Assembly: GCF_017094525.1 (NCBI RefSeq) | Contig: NZ_CP064788.1 | Location: 372,001 to 436,000, forward strand | Source: Halapricum desulfuricans | Lineage (GTDB): Archaea > Halobacteriota > Halobacteria > Halobacteriales > Haloarculaceae | DNA length: 64,000 nucleotides | Direction of reading: 5' to 3' | Shown: positions 8,196-16,612 of the stretch, one piece after another | How positions within the stretch are numbered: position 1 is the first letter of the stretch | How the letters are laid out: every line of letters begins with the position of its first letter | Position numbers and translations under genes: made by a program | Notes under the pieces: generated by a model | What the model was told of the DNA's origin: nothing | Databases searched by the model: none | What the model saw: the letters and a program-made list of their open reading frames with translations, nothing else

Positions 8196-10028
8196 TCAGT
8201 CCCGGACGTAGACCTGGATCGTCGGTGTCGCGTCCGCGTAGTACCGCAGGCTGTAGGTCCCGCGGTCGTCGTAGCGGTCCTCGAGCCAGTCGGTCGGGAC
8301 GCTGTCGTCGCCGACGCGGGTGATCACGACCGAGGGCTGTTCGCGTTCGACGCGCTCGCGCAGTTCAGCGGGATCGCCAGCACAGCTCGCGTTCGCGCCG
8401 CTGGCGGCCAGGTACCACTGCATCGGCAGGAAGTTCCCGAAGTCGGTACAGACCGGCCGGACGTTCCAGGTTCGTTCCGGCTGGCCGGCGTCGACGATCG
8501 ACGCGTCCTCGCTGGCGTTGCCGTAGACGAGCACGTCGGGGTTTTCGTCCGGGGCGGCCGCCCGCAGCTCCTCGACGACCGGATCGAGATCGTCGGTGGG
8601 TTGTCCGAACTGGACGAGGTCGTTGCTCTCGTGGCTGGGGTTGAGATAGACGTGGCTCGCGCCGCTCCAGACTACCGTCGCGACGACCACCGCGAGGATC
8701 AGCGCCGTCAGGCCGACGTCGATCGGCTCGTCCTCGCGGTAGGCATCGCGGCCCCAGCGATAGATCGTCGCCAGCCCGACCGCGGCGGGGATCGATAGCG
8801 GCAACAGGACGTGGACGTTGTTCCACTTCCAGCCCCCGCCGATCGACAGCCCGAGCGGGTAGCCGACGATCGAGGCCGCACCGGCGTAGGTCAGGAAAAA
8901 GACCAGCACCCGTCCCTCGGCGACGGCGTAACGCTCGCGGATGAACCCCGCGATCGCGAAACACACCAGCGGGGCCGACGTGCCGATCAGGCCGTCCCTG
9001 ACCGCGCCGCCGAGTCGCGCCTGATAGTCCTCGAAGGTCAACCCGCCGGTCTTGCCGCCCCACGAGAGGTATTCGGCGCGGAACTGCTCGACGGTCGCGT
9101 CGAGTAGCGGCCCCCACTTCGCCGGGTCGCTCACTGCCTCGCCCAGCCCGACGGTCCCCGATCCGGCGGGCCCGGTGAGCAGCCCCTCGAGACCGTCCCC
9201 GCGCGGCGCGAACATGAACAGCCAGACGAGCGCGAACGCCGCCAGTGTTCCGAGTACGTGCAGCGCGTACACGCCCACGCGTCGTCGGGTTTCGAACCCC
9301 GTCTTCGTCCGCCGGACGTACAGGCGCGCCGTCGTCGCCCACGCTCCGAGCCGATCGAGTCCGGTCCGGTCCGATCCCGGTCGATCCAGCGCGCGGTCGG
9401 CCACGAGCGCGCCGGCACCGAGCCAGGTGAGGACGTACAGCACCGCGTTCTCCTTGGAAGCGACCGCGAGCGCCAGGAAGATCGCGGCCCCGTAGAGATA
9501 CCGCGCCCGCCGGCGTTCGAGCAGTCGGACGACCATGCCGAGCGCGACGAAGGCGAAGGCCCCGACCAGCACGTCGCTGCGCATGAACCGCGAGTAGTAC
9601 AGCAACACGGGGTTGAACGCAAGAAACAGCGAGAGCGCGACCGTCTCGGCCTTTCGGAGGTGATCCCGGAACAGCAGCGCCGAGAGGGGGAGCAGCCCAC
9701 CGACGATCGCGACCGGGAGCCGCATGACGAAGTCGCTCGGGCCGAGCGCTTCGAACAGCCAGCGATCGACGTGCTGGATAACGGGGCCGTGGACGATCGA
9801 TCGGTACGCGAAGTGGCCCTCCTCCTGGGCGTACAGCGCCCAGTAGGCGACGCGGGCCTCGTCCCAGTGGGCCGGGCGCGCGCCGAGCGCGACGAGCCGG
9901 GCGACCAGCGCGAGGACGGTGACAGCCGCGACTGCGAGGAGGACAGTGTCGCGCTCGCGGAGGCGAGCGACGAGCGGGTGCGAGCGACGCGCCGACGGCG
10001 GGGGGTGATCCGGCGAGGCGTCGGACAT
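8196..10028 (-). CDS. Agl23-like GT-C membrane protein (TIGR03663 type), copy 2
   Basis: A 610-residue paralogue of the adjacent gene with the same plan. A first membrane segment at ~29-50 is followed by AHWDEARVAYW (53-63), SIVHGPVIQHVDRW, LLYYSRFMRSDVLVGAF and ASKENAVLYVLTW, then multiple membrane spans and a soluble C-terminal domain of ~150 residues. The ATG at 10028 is chosen because the extra 149 in-frame residues upstream overlap ribH on the other strand and look non-native. The two copies are clearly homologous but diverged, so the duplication is old. Probable role: lipid-linked sugar handling at the membrane (family knowledge). Confidence 0.8.
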   Translation of the reverse strand: MSDASPDHPPPSARRSHPLVARLRERDTVLLAVAAVTVLALVARLVALGARPAHWDEARVAYWALYAQEEGHFAYRSIVHGPVIQHVDRWLFEALGPSDFVMRLPVAIVGGLLPLSALLFRDHLRKAETVALSLFLAFNPVLLYYSRFMRSDVLVGAFAFVALGMVVRLLERRRARYLYGAAIFLALAVASKENAVLYVLTWLGAGALVADRALDRPGSDRTGLDRLGAWATTARLYVRRTKTGFETRRRVGVYALHVLGTLAAFALVWLFMFAPRGDGLEGLLTGPAGSGTVGLGEAVSDPAKWGPLLDATVEQFRAEYLSWGGKTGGLTFEDYQARLGGAVRDGLIGTSAPLVCFAIAGFIRERYAVAEGRVLVFFLTYAGAASIVGYPLGLSIGGGWKWNNVHVLLPLSIPAAVGLATIYRWGRDAYREDEPIDVGLTALILAVVVATVVWSGASHVYLNPSHESNDLVQFGQPTDDLDPVVEELRAAAPDENPDVLVYGNASEDASIVDAGQPERTWNVRPVCTDFGNFLPMQWYLAASGANASCAGDPAELRERVEREQPSVVITRVGDDSVPTDWLEDRYDDRGTYSLRYYADATPTIQVYVRD

Positions 10029-10118
10029 GTCAGAACGCGCGGCGCGAACGGATAGAAACTTTCCGGTCCACCGAACCGGAACGGTACATCTTTCACCGAC
10101 GGCTCCGACCCCGCAGGT

Positions 10119-10526
10119 ATGGTCAGGCTCGGGCTGGTGATCGGTCAGTACGACAAGCACGGAGCGGTCCTCTCGAAGATGGAACAGTCGGCCCGCGCGG
10201 CAGCCGGCGACCGCGGCGCGGAGATCGTCGAGACGCTCGCGGTGCCGGGCGCCTACGACACGCCGCTTGCGGCCGACCGGCTCGCCCGCCGCGACGATAT
10301 CGACGCCGTGGTCACGCTCGGGGTCATCATCTCCGGAGACACCGATCACGATCAGGTCATCGGTCACGCCGCCGCACAGGGACTCACCGACGTGAGCCTC
10401 GATCGGGACACGCCCGTGACCCTCGGAATCATCGGCCCAGGCATGAGCCAGGACGAGGCCGCGGCCCGCACCCACAAGGGGCGCGAGGCCGTCGAGAGCG
10501 CCATCGATATCGTCGACGAACTATAA
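10119..10526 (+). CDS. ribH: 6,7-dimethyl-8-ribityllumazine synthase
   Basis: Riboflavin pathway enzyme of 135 residues. It condenses 5-amino-6-ribitylamino-uracil with 3,4-dihydroxy-2-butanone 4-phosphate. The archaeal-type motifs VPGAYDTPLAADRLA and GVIISGDTDHDQVIG (with the catalytic His) are present, and the compact length fits archaeal RibH icosahedral subunits. It is transcribed divergently from the Agl23-like genes, with a TATA-like GGTACATCTTTC ~28 nt before the ATG. Only 9 nt separate it from the aminotransferase gene, so they form an operon. Confidence 0.94.
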   Translation: MVRLGLVIGQYDKHGAVLSKMEQSARAAAGDRGAEIVETLAVPGAYDTPLAADRLARRDDIDAVVTLGVIISGDTDHDQVIGHAAAQGLTDVSLDRDTPVTLGIIGPGMSQDEAAARTHKGREAVESAIDIVDEL

Positions 10527-10535
10527 CACACACCC

Positions 10536-11696
10536 ATGAGCTACAAACCACCGTTCTCGGACCGAATCCAGCGCGTCGAACCGTCAGCGACGATCGCCAT
10601 CTCGAACCTCGCGGCCGAACTCGAGGCCGAGGGCAAGGACGTCGTCGACCTGAGCGTCGGCGAACCCGACTTCGACACGCCAGAGCCGATCAAACGGGCC
10701 GCAAAGGACGCGATGGACGCCGGCCACGTCGGCTACACCTCATCGAACGGGATCCCGCCGCTGAAGGAGGCGATCGTCGAGAAACTGCACGAGGACGGTC
10801 TCTCCCAGTACGGCACGGAGAACGTCATCGTCACGCCGGGCGGTAAGCAGGCCCTCTACGAGGTCTTCCAGACGATCATCGACGACGGCGACGAGGTCGC
10901 GCTGCTCGACCCGGCGTGGGTCTCCTACGAGGCGATGGCGAAACTCGCCGGCGGCTCGCTGGCCCGCGTCGACACCGCAGCCCACGGCTTCGATCTCGAA
11001 CCGGCGCTGGACGACCTGGCGGCGACGGTCAGCGACGACACCGAACTGCTGGTGGTCAACTCGCCGGGCAACCCCCACGGCTCGGTCTACTCCCAGGAAG
11101 CGCTTGAGGGCGTGCGCGATCTGGCCGTCGAGCACGACTTCGCCGTGATCTCCGACGAGATCTACAAGGAGATCACCTACGACGGGATCGAGCCGGTAAG
11201 TCTCGGAACCCTGGAGGGGATGGAAGACCGCACGATCACCCTGAATGGCTTCTCGAAGGCCTACGCGATGACGGGCTGGCGGCTGGGGTATTTCGCCGCC
11301 CCCGAGTCGATCGTCGAGCAGGCCGGGAAACTGCAATCGCACTCGGTGACCTGCGCGGTCAACTTCGTCCAGCACGCCGGCGTCACGGCGCTCGAAGAAG
11401 TGGACGAACAGATCGAGGAGATGCGCGACGCCTTCGAGGAGCGCCGGGACATGCTCGTTGACCTGTTCGCCGAGTATGACAAGGACGTCCCCGTCCCCGA
11501 AGGCGCGTTCTACATTATGCTCCCCGTTCGCGAAGACGACCAGGCCTGGGCCGAAGACGCCGTCGAACAGGCACAGGTCGCGACAGTACCGGGCAGTCCG
11601 TTCGGCACACCAGGCTACGTCCGCCTGTCGTATGCGGCGAGCACGGACCGACTCCGTGAGGGCGTCGAGCGACTGGCCGAGGCGGACCTGCTGTAA
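10536..11696 (+). CDS. aspC: class I/II PLP-dependent aminotransferase (aspartate type)
   Basis: Fold-type I aminotransferase of 386 residues. Visible features are the N-terminal substrate loop FDTPEPIKRA, VGYTSSNGIPPLKEAI, the PGGKQALYEVF segment, the PLP ring contact FAVISDEIYKEI and the Schiff-base lysine K241 in NGFSKAYAMTGWRLGY. The C-terminal arginine region is FGTPGYVRLSYA. Subfamily Igamma members use aspartate or aromatic substrates; the exact substrate cannot be read from the sequence. It follows ribH by 9 nt. A related 57-nt stretch recurs at 21242-21298. Confidence 0.88.
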   Translation: MSYKPPFSDRIQRVEPSATIAISNLAAELEAEGKDVVDLSVGEPDFDTPEPIKRAAKDAMDAGHVGYTSSNGIPPLKEAIVEKLHEDGLSQYGTENVIVTPGGKQALYEVFQTIIDDGDEVALLDPAWVSYEAMAKLAGGSLARVDTAAHGFDLEPALDDLAATVSDDTELLVVNSPGNPHGSVYSQEALEGVRDLAVEHDFAVISDEIYKEITYDGIEPVSLGTLEGMEDRTITLNGFSKAYAMTGWRLGYFAAPESIVEQAGKLQSHSVTCAVNFVQHAGVTALEEVDEQIEEMRDAFEERRDMLVDLFAEYDKDVPVPEGAFYIMLPVREDDQAWAEDAVEQAQVATVPGSPFGTPGYVRLSYAASTDRLREGVERLAEADLL

Positions 11697-11709
11697 CGAT
11701 GTACCGCTC

Positions 11710-11733
11710 CGACTGCCCGAATACGGGCGGTCG
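11710..11733 (+). terminator. hairpin 3' of aspC
   Basis: The sequence CGACTGCCCG-AATA-CGGGCGGTCG forms a GC-rich stem with one wobble or mismatch, 13 nt after the aspC stop, in the convergent gap before the methyltransferase. No T-run follows, so a role in termination or 3' protection is only likely. Confidence 0.35.
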
Positions 11734-11819
11734 ATGCGGAACAAACTGACAGCAGTCCGAACGAGTCGGGAGTTTACGGCTTGTCTTGCCCGTTTGTTTT
11801 GCCTGTCACGTGGCGACGA

Positions 11820-12671
11820 TCACGCGACAGGCGCGCGATACAGCAGATCGTACTGATGGGCGATGTAGGTCAGCCTTCCGTCGGCCAGCTGTCGGCGACG
11901 GGTCGCGAGCCAGTCGGCCCCTCCTTCGACGGTCCGATCCGAGAGGGCGTCTTCGACGAATTCGAGGATGGCGTCCAGAAAATACGCCTCGTCAGCGTGG
12001 TACTCGCCCTCGCTGGGGCGGAGAATCCAATCAGAACCGCCTATCGCAAGCAGGTCGCCGTCCCGGCGACGGCAGACCTCCGCCAGGTGTCGACCGGCGT
12101 GGACGTCCCGGCCAGGCTCGGCGTCGATTACGGCATGGTACGCGTCTTCGACGGCCCGGTCCGCCGGATGGTCGGGCTGGAATATCGTGGCGCCATCGAA
12201 CGTGATCGGGAGGTACGCGAGCCCACCGGGTGCAAGCGCCGACTCGATCCTGTCCAGCAGCTCCGCCACCGGGACGAGGTCGGCAAAGGCCTGCGCGACG
12301 ACCAGATCGGTGTCGTTCGCGCCGGTGAGTGTCGTCAGCGCGTCACCGACCTCGTAGGTGACAGAGAGATCCCCGACGACGAACCCCTGGTCGCGATCAA
12401 CGACGGAGCGACCCGCTCGCCGAAGCGCTGCCGGTCGAACCGTGCGGGCGAAGTCGATAACGCCTTCGTCGCTGTCGATGCCGCGATACGAGCCGGCGTC
12501 GACTCCCCATTCGAGCAGTCGTGGGACGGTCGTTCCGGTGCCACAGCCGATATCGAGAACCCGCGGTTCGGTCGGGACGGCAGCGAGTAACCGGTCACGA
12601 ACCCGACGCGAGTAGGCGCGATCGTCCAGCGACCGCTTGGCTTCCAGATACCGTGTCTCGGTGTGATTCAT
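11820..12671 (-). CDS. class I SAM-dependent methyltransferase
   Basis: A 283-residue Rossmann-fold methyltransferase. The SAM-binding glycine-rich loop is VLDIGCGTGTT (about residue 40), followed by YRGIDSDEGVIDFAR for the ribose-binding acidic residue. VVAQAFADLVPVAELLDRI is the motif IV-VI region. The C-terminus contributes YIAHQYDLLYRAP. The ATG at 12671 overlaps the stop of the PTPS-like gene (ATGA), which fixes the start and shows translational coupling. As the last gene of the cyclohydrolase-dehydrogenase-PTPS operon it may methylate the pathway product; the substrate is not known. Confidence 0.8.
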   Translation of the reverse strand: MNHTETRYLEAKRSLDDRAYSRRVRDRLLAAVPTEPRVLDIGCGTGTTVPRLLEWGVDAGSYRGIDSDEGVIDFARTVRPAALRRAGRSVVDRDQGFVVGDLSVTYEVGDALTTLTGANDTDLVVAQAFADLVPVAELLDRIESALAPGGLAYLPITFDGATIFQPDHPADRAVEDAYHAVIDAEPGRDVHAGRHLAEVCRRRDGDLLAIGGSDWILRPSEGEYHADEAYFLDAILEFVEDALSDRTVEGGADWLATRRRQLADGRLTYIAHQYDLLYRAPVA

Positions 12672-13063
12672 CCCTCGAGACGGCGTGCGTGACTCGCCCA
12701 GGACAGGTCGTCTTCCCACAGCCGAACGCGGAGATGCTCCGGATTGGGATCGTCCAGCGCTCGCTCGACGCGGTCACCGAACAGACGTGCGAAGTGCTCG
12801 ACGCTCGGATTCAGGCCCTCGAACTCCGGGAGGTCGTTGAGCAATGCGTCACGATAACGCTCCTCAAGATCATCGAGGATCGCGTTCACGTCGTCGATGT
12901 CCACGAGGTAGCCGAACTCCCCTAGTTCAGGCCCCCCAAAGCGCACCTCCACAGTGAAGTGATGGCTGTGTGGTGTCCCTTCGGGACCTGGGTCGGGAAC
13001 GGTGAGGAAATGCTGTGCGACGAACTCTCGCGTGACGGTCAGTTCGTACGTGTGGGTTGTCAT
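12668..13063 (-). CDS. 6-pyruvoyl-tetrahydropterin synthase family protein, PTPS-III-like active site
   Basis: A 131-residue T-fold enzyme. The zinc ligands are H18, H32 and H34 (AQHF and PHSH). The position four residues before H32, which holds the catalytic Cys in QueD and classical PTPS, is Glu (E28, in EGTPHSH). That replacement is the signature described for PTPS-III enzymes, which cleave dihydroneopterin triphosphate to 6-hydroxymethyl-dihydropterin. The C-terminal catalytic pair region is NPSVEHFARLF, then VRLWED. It sits between an MDR dehydrogenase upstream and the overlapping methyltransferase downstream. The family assignment is firm; the reaction is inferred from one residue and context. 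Confidence 0.85.
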   Translation of the reverse strand: MTTHTYELTVTREFVAQHFLTVPDPGPEGTPHSHHFTVEVRFGGPELGEFGYLVDIDDVNAILDDLEERYRDALLNDLPEFEGLNPSVEHFARLFGDRVERALDDPNPEHLRVRLWEDDLSWASHARRLEG

Positions 13064-13145
13064 AGGTTCGTATTCGTGTGTCTGTCTGTAACAGTGTGCG
13101 TTCGGTTCGATCGCGTAGCGGACCCTGAAGGCACTTGGATCGGCG

Positions 13146-14156
13146 TCATCGGTAGGTCAGCAACACCTGGAGCGCGTCTTCGGGCCGTTCGTCGATCAGT
13201 CGATACGCTTCGGGGGCGTCCTCGAACGGAAGTCGGTGCGTGACCAGCGACTCCACCGGCAGTGCCGTCAGGTTCTCGAGAGCCGTGTCGGTTCGACGGT
13301 CGAACGTCCAGCGACCGCGCAGTTCGGGGGCGAGTGTGCTGACCTGACTGGACTCGATCGAGACCCGGTCGCGATGGAAATCACCGCCCAGATCGAGTGT
13401 AGTCGGTTTCGTGCCGTACCAGGATCCGACGACGATCCGGCTATCGTAGCCTGCGACGGCGCGCGCGTCATCGAGTGCCGCAGGCTGACCCGACAGTTCG
13501 TACAGCAGGTCAGCGCCGTTCGATCCGGCATCGTCGTCCCAGCGGTCCGCCGAGAGTTCGTCCGGCGGCATCGCCATGTCGGCCCCCAGCTGGCGCGCGC
13601 GTTCGCGGCGCGAGTCTATCGGATCGACGACGAGCAGTTCCGACAGCGGGAACGACGCGAGCAATCCGATCGTACACAGTCCGATGACGCCCGCGCCGAA
13701 GACCACGACGCGTTCGCCGAGCCGCGGCCGCCCGTCGAGAACCAACGTGGTCGCCGTCTCGACAGTCGGGTACAGCGCCGCCTCCGCGGGTTCGACGCCG
13801 TCCGGGACTACAACGAGATCTGTGGGCTCTGCACTGAAGTGAGTCTCGTGTGGGTTAAACGCCATCACGGTCCGCCCGAGCCACTCGTCCTCGACAGTCG
13901 TCCCGGTCTCGACGACCTCGCCGACGGCGGCGTATCCGTATCGCAGCGGGTAGGACAGATCACCCTGGAGTGCCTCAAGCGTCTCGTCGGCCGGGAGATC
14001 ACTCGGGGCCTGGCCGTGATAGATGAGTCGTTCCGTGCCGGCGCTGATCGCGGAGACGCGCGTCTCGACGAGCACTTCGTCGGCCGAGGGCGTTGTCGAC
14101 GTCTCGCGCACCTTGACCGCCTGTGGTCCGGTGAAATAGAGCGAGCGTCGCTGCAT
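13146..14156 (-). CDS. MDR-family NAD(P)-dependent dehydrogenase
   Basis: A medium-chain dehydrogenase/reductase of 336 residues. An N-terminal GroES-like domain (GYAAVGEVVETG) precedes a Rossmann domain with VVVFGAGVIGLCTIGLLA and VDPIDSRRERARQLGA. The catalytic zinc site of alcohol dehydrogenases (C-G-S/T-D) is replaced by SAGTERLIYHG, as in BchC-like members. The enzyme is therefore probably zinc-independent or uses a different site. The start ATG at 14156 overlaps the stop of the GTP cyclohydrolase gene (ATGA overlap), so the two are translationally coupled. Confidence 0.8.
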   Translation of the reverse strand: MQRRSLYFTGPQAVKVRETSTTPSADEVLVETRVSAISAGTERLIYHGQAPSDLPADETLEALQGDLSYPLRYGYAAVGEVVETGTTVEDEWLGRTVMAFNPHETHFSAEPTDLVVVPDGVEPAEAALYPTVETATTLVLDGRPRLGERVVVFGAGVIGLCTIGLLASFPLSELLVVDPIDSRRERARQLGADMAMPPDELSADRWDDDAGSNGADLLYELSGQPAALDDARAVAGYDSRIVVGSWYGTKPTTLDLGGDFHRDRVSIESSQVSTLAPELRGRWTFDRRTDTALENLTALPVESLVTHRLPFEDAPEAYRLIDERPEDALQVLLTYR

Positions 14157-14941
14157 CAGTCGTCCGCCGGGAGCTTGTCGACGCCACGTATCCGAGCGCC
14201 GGTCGCTCGACACCGTTCGAGGGCCGCTTTGGCCTCGTCGCCGGCGACGTGGGCCGTCGGGCCGCGTCCGACCCCCACCTGGAGTTCGATCCCCGTCTCC
14301 GCGTTGACGTGCTCGATCGCATCGTCGAAGGCTCCCGGGCCGATATCGGGGCAGACCGCGATGATGTTGTCACCCCCGACGAAATGCGCAATGCTGTCGT
14401 ACTCCTGCCGGAGGTACGTCACGAGTTCGAGCGTGGCACGGCGAATCGCCAGCGTCACGTCGACGGCGTTTCGTCGATCCGTCAGCGAGCCGGTCACGTC
14501 CACGACGTCGAAGTGTCCGACTGTCACCGATCCGGCCTCGACTGGTTCGTCGCTCCCGACTGCGAGTACCTCGCGACGGTCCCCGTCCTGGGCGCTGCCT
14601 GCCGCCTGCAGGCGCTCGCTTGCGACATCCAGCGCTTCGACCGGCGTCGACGCGCGACCGACGCCGACGCTCACCGTCACTGGGTAGCTGTTTCTGACGC
14701 GGCGCTGGAACCGCTCGAACGCCGTCGGATCGATCTCGTTTACCACGGCGTACATGTTGTCGAATCGCCCGTAGAACGCGTAACCGTCGTACGCGCCGAC
14801 GAACTCGGCGAAGTCGGCGAACAGCGACGCCTGCAACGACTGCAGGTCAGTTTCGCGCCGCGGCTCGGGCGTGACGGTCCAGGGTCCGTAATCGTCGATC
14901 TGTATCAGCGCAACCTGCATCACTGTGGTCACTGCTTCCAT
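14156..14941 (-). CDS. gch3: GTP cyclohydrolase IIa (III, ArfA type)
   Basis: A 261-residue archaeal GTP cyclohydrolase. It converts GTP to 2-amino-5-formylamino-6-ribosylamino-pyrimidinone 5'-phosphate, the entry to archaeal riboflavin/F420 synthesis. It has two cyclase-like halves: VALIQIDDYGPWTVTPEPRR with YAFYGRFDNMY, and VTLAIRRATLELVTYLRQ with AHFVGGDNIIAV. The GRFDNMY and GGDNI turns carry the metal-binding acids. The ATG at 14941 has an AT-rich AGTAATTA box at about -25; a second ATG at 14920 would also give a family-like start. It heads the operon running to 11820. Confidence 0.9.
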   Translation of the reverse strand: MEAVTTVMQVALIQIDDYGPWTVTPEPRRETDLQSLQASLFADFAEFVGAYDGYAFYGRFDNMYAVVNEIDPTAFERFQRRVRNSYPVTVSVGVGRASTPVEALDVASERLQAAGSAQDGDRREVLAVGSDEPVEAGSVTVGHFDVVDVTGSLTDRRNAVDVTLAIRRATLELVTYLRQEYDSIAHFVGGDNIIAVCPDIGPGAFDDAIEHVNAETGIELQVGVGRGPTAHVAGDEAKAALERCRATGARIRGVDKLPADD

Positions 14942-14999
14942 ATGAGGAGTCGTCGGTAATTACTGTTTGGTCGATCCGAATCGTCGTCTTGCGGCCCGT

Positions 15000-15563
15000 T
15001 CACGCCTTTTCGTCCGGTAGGTATGGGATCGCAAAGCGATCGGAGTCCAGAAGCCGCTCGGCCACCAGCACGGTCCCGACTCCAATCAGGACGCCGACCA
15101 CCGTGTCCGAGAAGTAATGGGTGCCGAGATAGAACCGCGAAATCGCGATCGCCACGGCAAAGGCCGCTGTAATCACGAACGGGAGCACCTCCGACCGACG
15201 CGCGACCGTCGCGTAGACGGCGACTGCGGCCGCGTGGCCGGACGGAAACGAGTGCGCGACTGTCTCGGCACCGCCGGTTTGACAGACTGGCTGGGGCGGG
15301 TACGGTCGCTGCACTGCGACCATCAACGCGGCGACGATCACCCCGCTCAGCGCCAGCGCGACGAGGGTGACTCGAAACTCCTCTCGCCACCCGGCCAGGT
15401 AACAGAGGCCGATGAATACCAGCCCGGCCGAGGCCGACCCGAGACCGGTCACCGAGTTCATCACCTTGGTGAGCAGTGGGCTCCGCAGATCGACGACGAG
15501 TTCGACTACCTGCGTGTCGAGCCACTGGACGGCCTCGATACCCTCTTCGAGTAATTGTTCCAT
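15000..15563 (-). CDS. PAP2-family membrane phosphatase
   Basis: A 187-residue integral membrane phosphatase with about five hydrophobic segments. The PAP2 motif 2 is SFPSGHAAAVA (nucleophile-assisting His) and motif 3 is SRFYLGTHYFSD (catalytic His and Asp). Motif 1 is weaker, QRPYPPQ with no obvious preceding Lys. Family members dephosphorylate lipid phosphates or isoprenoid diphosphates at the membrane surface. It lies between gch3 (58-nt gap) and hairpin element B1, in the same direction. A role with the neighbouring CDP-alcohol phosphatidyltransferase in lipid metabolism is plausible. Confidence 0.85.
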   Translation of the reverse strand: MEQLLEEGIEAVQWLDTQVVELVVDLRSPLLTKVMNSVTGLGSASAGLVFIGLCYLAGWREEFRVTLVALALSGVIVAALMVAVQRPYPPQPVCQTGGAETVAHSFPSGHAAAVAVYATVARRSEVLPFVITAAFAVAIAISRFYLGTHYFSDTVVGVLIGVGTVLVAERLLDSDRFAIPYLPDEKA

Positions 15564-15575
15564 ACGTCTGTTTTC

Positions 15576-15655
15576 ATACTGGTGGCTATACGTTCCTAAA
15601 GGTATCTGTCACGACGGCGTGCCAGATCATTTCGAAATGGGATAGCCACCAGTAT
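15576..15655. repeat. ~80-nt hairpin element, copy B1
   Basis: The outer arms ATACTGGTGGCTATA (15576-15590) and TAGCCACCAGTAT (15643-15655) are complementary. The interior contains GTGCCAGATCATTTCGAAA, shared with copy B2 at 45871-45950. The copy lies between the stop of the phosphatidyltransferase gene and the start of the PAP2 gene. Confidence 0.85.
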
Positions 15656-15691
15656 CAGTACTGGCCGGGGCCATGTCACAGTGGCGCGCCG

Positions 15692-16465
15692 TTATCGCTC
15701 GCCGCCGGAGAGTCGGCCGGTGACGACCAGGAAGTCCCGGACGAACACCCCCAGCGAGGGCGCGAGGACGAAGGGTGCAGCAATCCAGACGAGTTCCGTC
15801 GGTACAGCCGGTGTGAGGGCGGCGGTGAGAAAGACCATCTGCACGCCAGCCAGGTACCTGCCGAGGTCGCTGTCGGGCGGGTCGTACAGCGGCCGGCCCC
15901 GGCGTCGCCGCCAGCCCAGGCCGCCACGGTAGACGTATCTGGCCGCCGAAAGCGAGAGATACCAGGCCGGGAGTAGCCCCCACACGACGGCGACCAGCGG
16001 CGCGGCGACGAACCCGAACGTATCGAACGCCATATCCAGGCGCTCTCCGAGCACGGTCTCCTGGCCGATGGTCCGTGCGACCGTCCCATCGAGTTTGTCC
16101 AGCACGATCCCGCTCCCGTAGGCCAGCGCCGGCACCCACGCGAGACGAGTATCGGGCGGGACGACGACGAAGCCGGCCACGACTGCGTACAGCGCGCCCC
16201 GTAGCAGCGTCAGCGTGTTCGCCAGCCCGAAGAGTCCACCCAGCGGCCGCCCGCCCGTTCGGGACGGGACGAGACGGTAGCTGACGTACCACAACAGGCC
16301 AGCCAGACAGAGACCGGCGACCACTGCCGGATCCAGGATCCGTGCGTCGACCCATTCGGGCGGATACAACCCTCGAAGGACGACCGCGAGCGCGAGCGCA
16401 CCCAGCAGCGGGAACGCTACTCGCGTCCCGACTGAGAGGGACGACCCGGTCGGTCGCTCGGTCAT
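15692..16465 (-). CDS. CDP-alcohol phosphatidyltransferase
   Basis: A 257-residue membrane enzyme with the family signature D-x2-D-G-x2-A-R-x8-G-x3-D-x3-D, seen here as LDKLDGTVARTIGQE...GERLDMAFD. About six to eight hydrophobic segments are present. The family moves a phospho-alcohol from a CDP-linked donor to another alcohol in polar lipid synthesis; in archaea the acceptors or donors are archaeol derivatives. The specific head group cannot be told. The gene is separated from PAP2 by hairpin element B1 and has the same direction as the pterin-like operon. Confidence 0.87.
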   Translation of the reverse strand: MTERPTGSSLSVGTRVAFPLLGALALAVVLRGLYPPEWVDARILDPAVVAGLCLAGLLWYVSYRLVPSRTGGRPLGGLFGLANTLTLLRGALYAVVAGFVVVPPDTRLAWVPALAYGSGIVLDKLDGTVARTIGQETVLGERLDMAFDTFGFVAAPLVAVVWGLLPAWYLSLSAARYVYRGGLGWRRRRGRPLYDPPDSDLGRYLAGVQMVFLTAALTPAVPTELVWIAAPFVLAPSLGVFVRDFLVVTGRLSGGER

Positions 16466-16612
16466 CGTCTCCTCCGGTCGTGACGCCGTCGCACTCGCAA
16501 GCGGCGCTCGCTCGGAGATGGTCGAGTCGCCCGGGTCGCGGCTGGCAGTTCCATACGAAGTGTCGTCGGTGAGTTCGGGCCAGACACACCTAAACGTACG
16601 ACCTGCGGTTTG

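Noticed and set aside
12668-13063. QueD for queuosine/archaeosine synthesis
   Set aside because: The catalytic Cys is replaced by Glu (E28) and no queC, queE or arcS gene is nearby, so the QueD name was not used.
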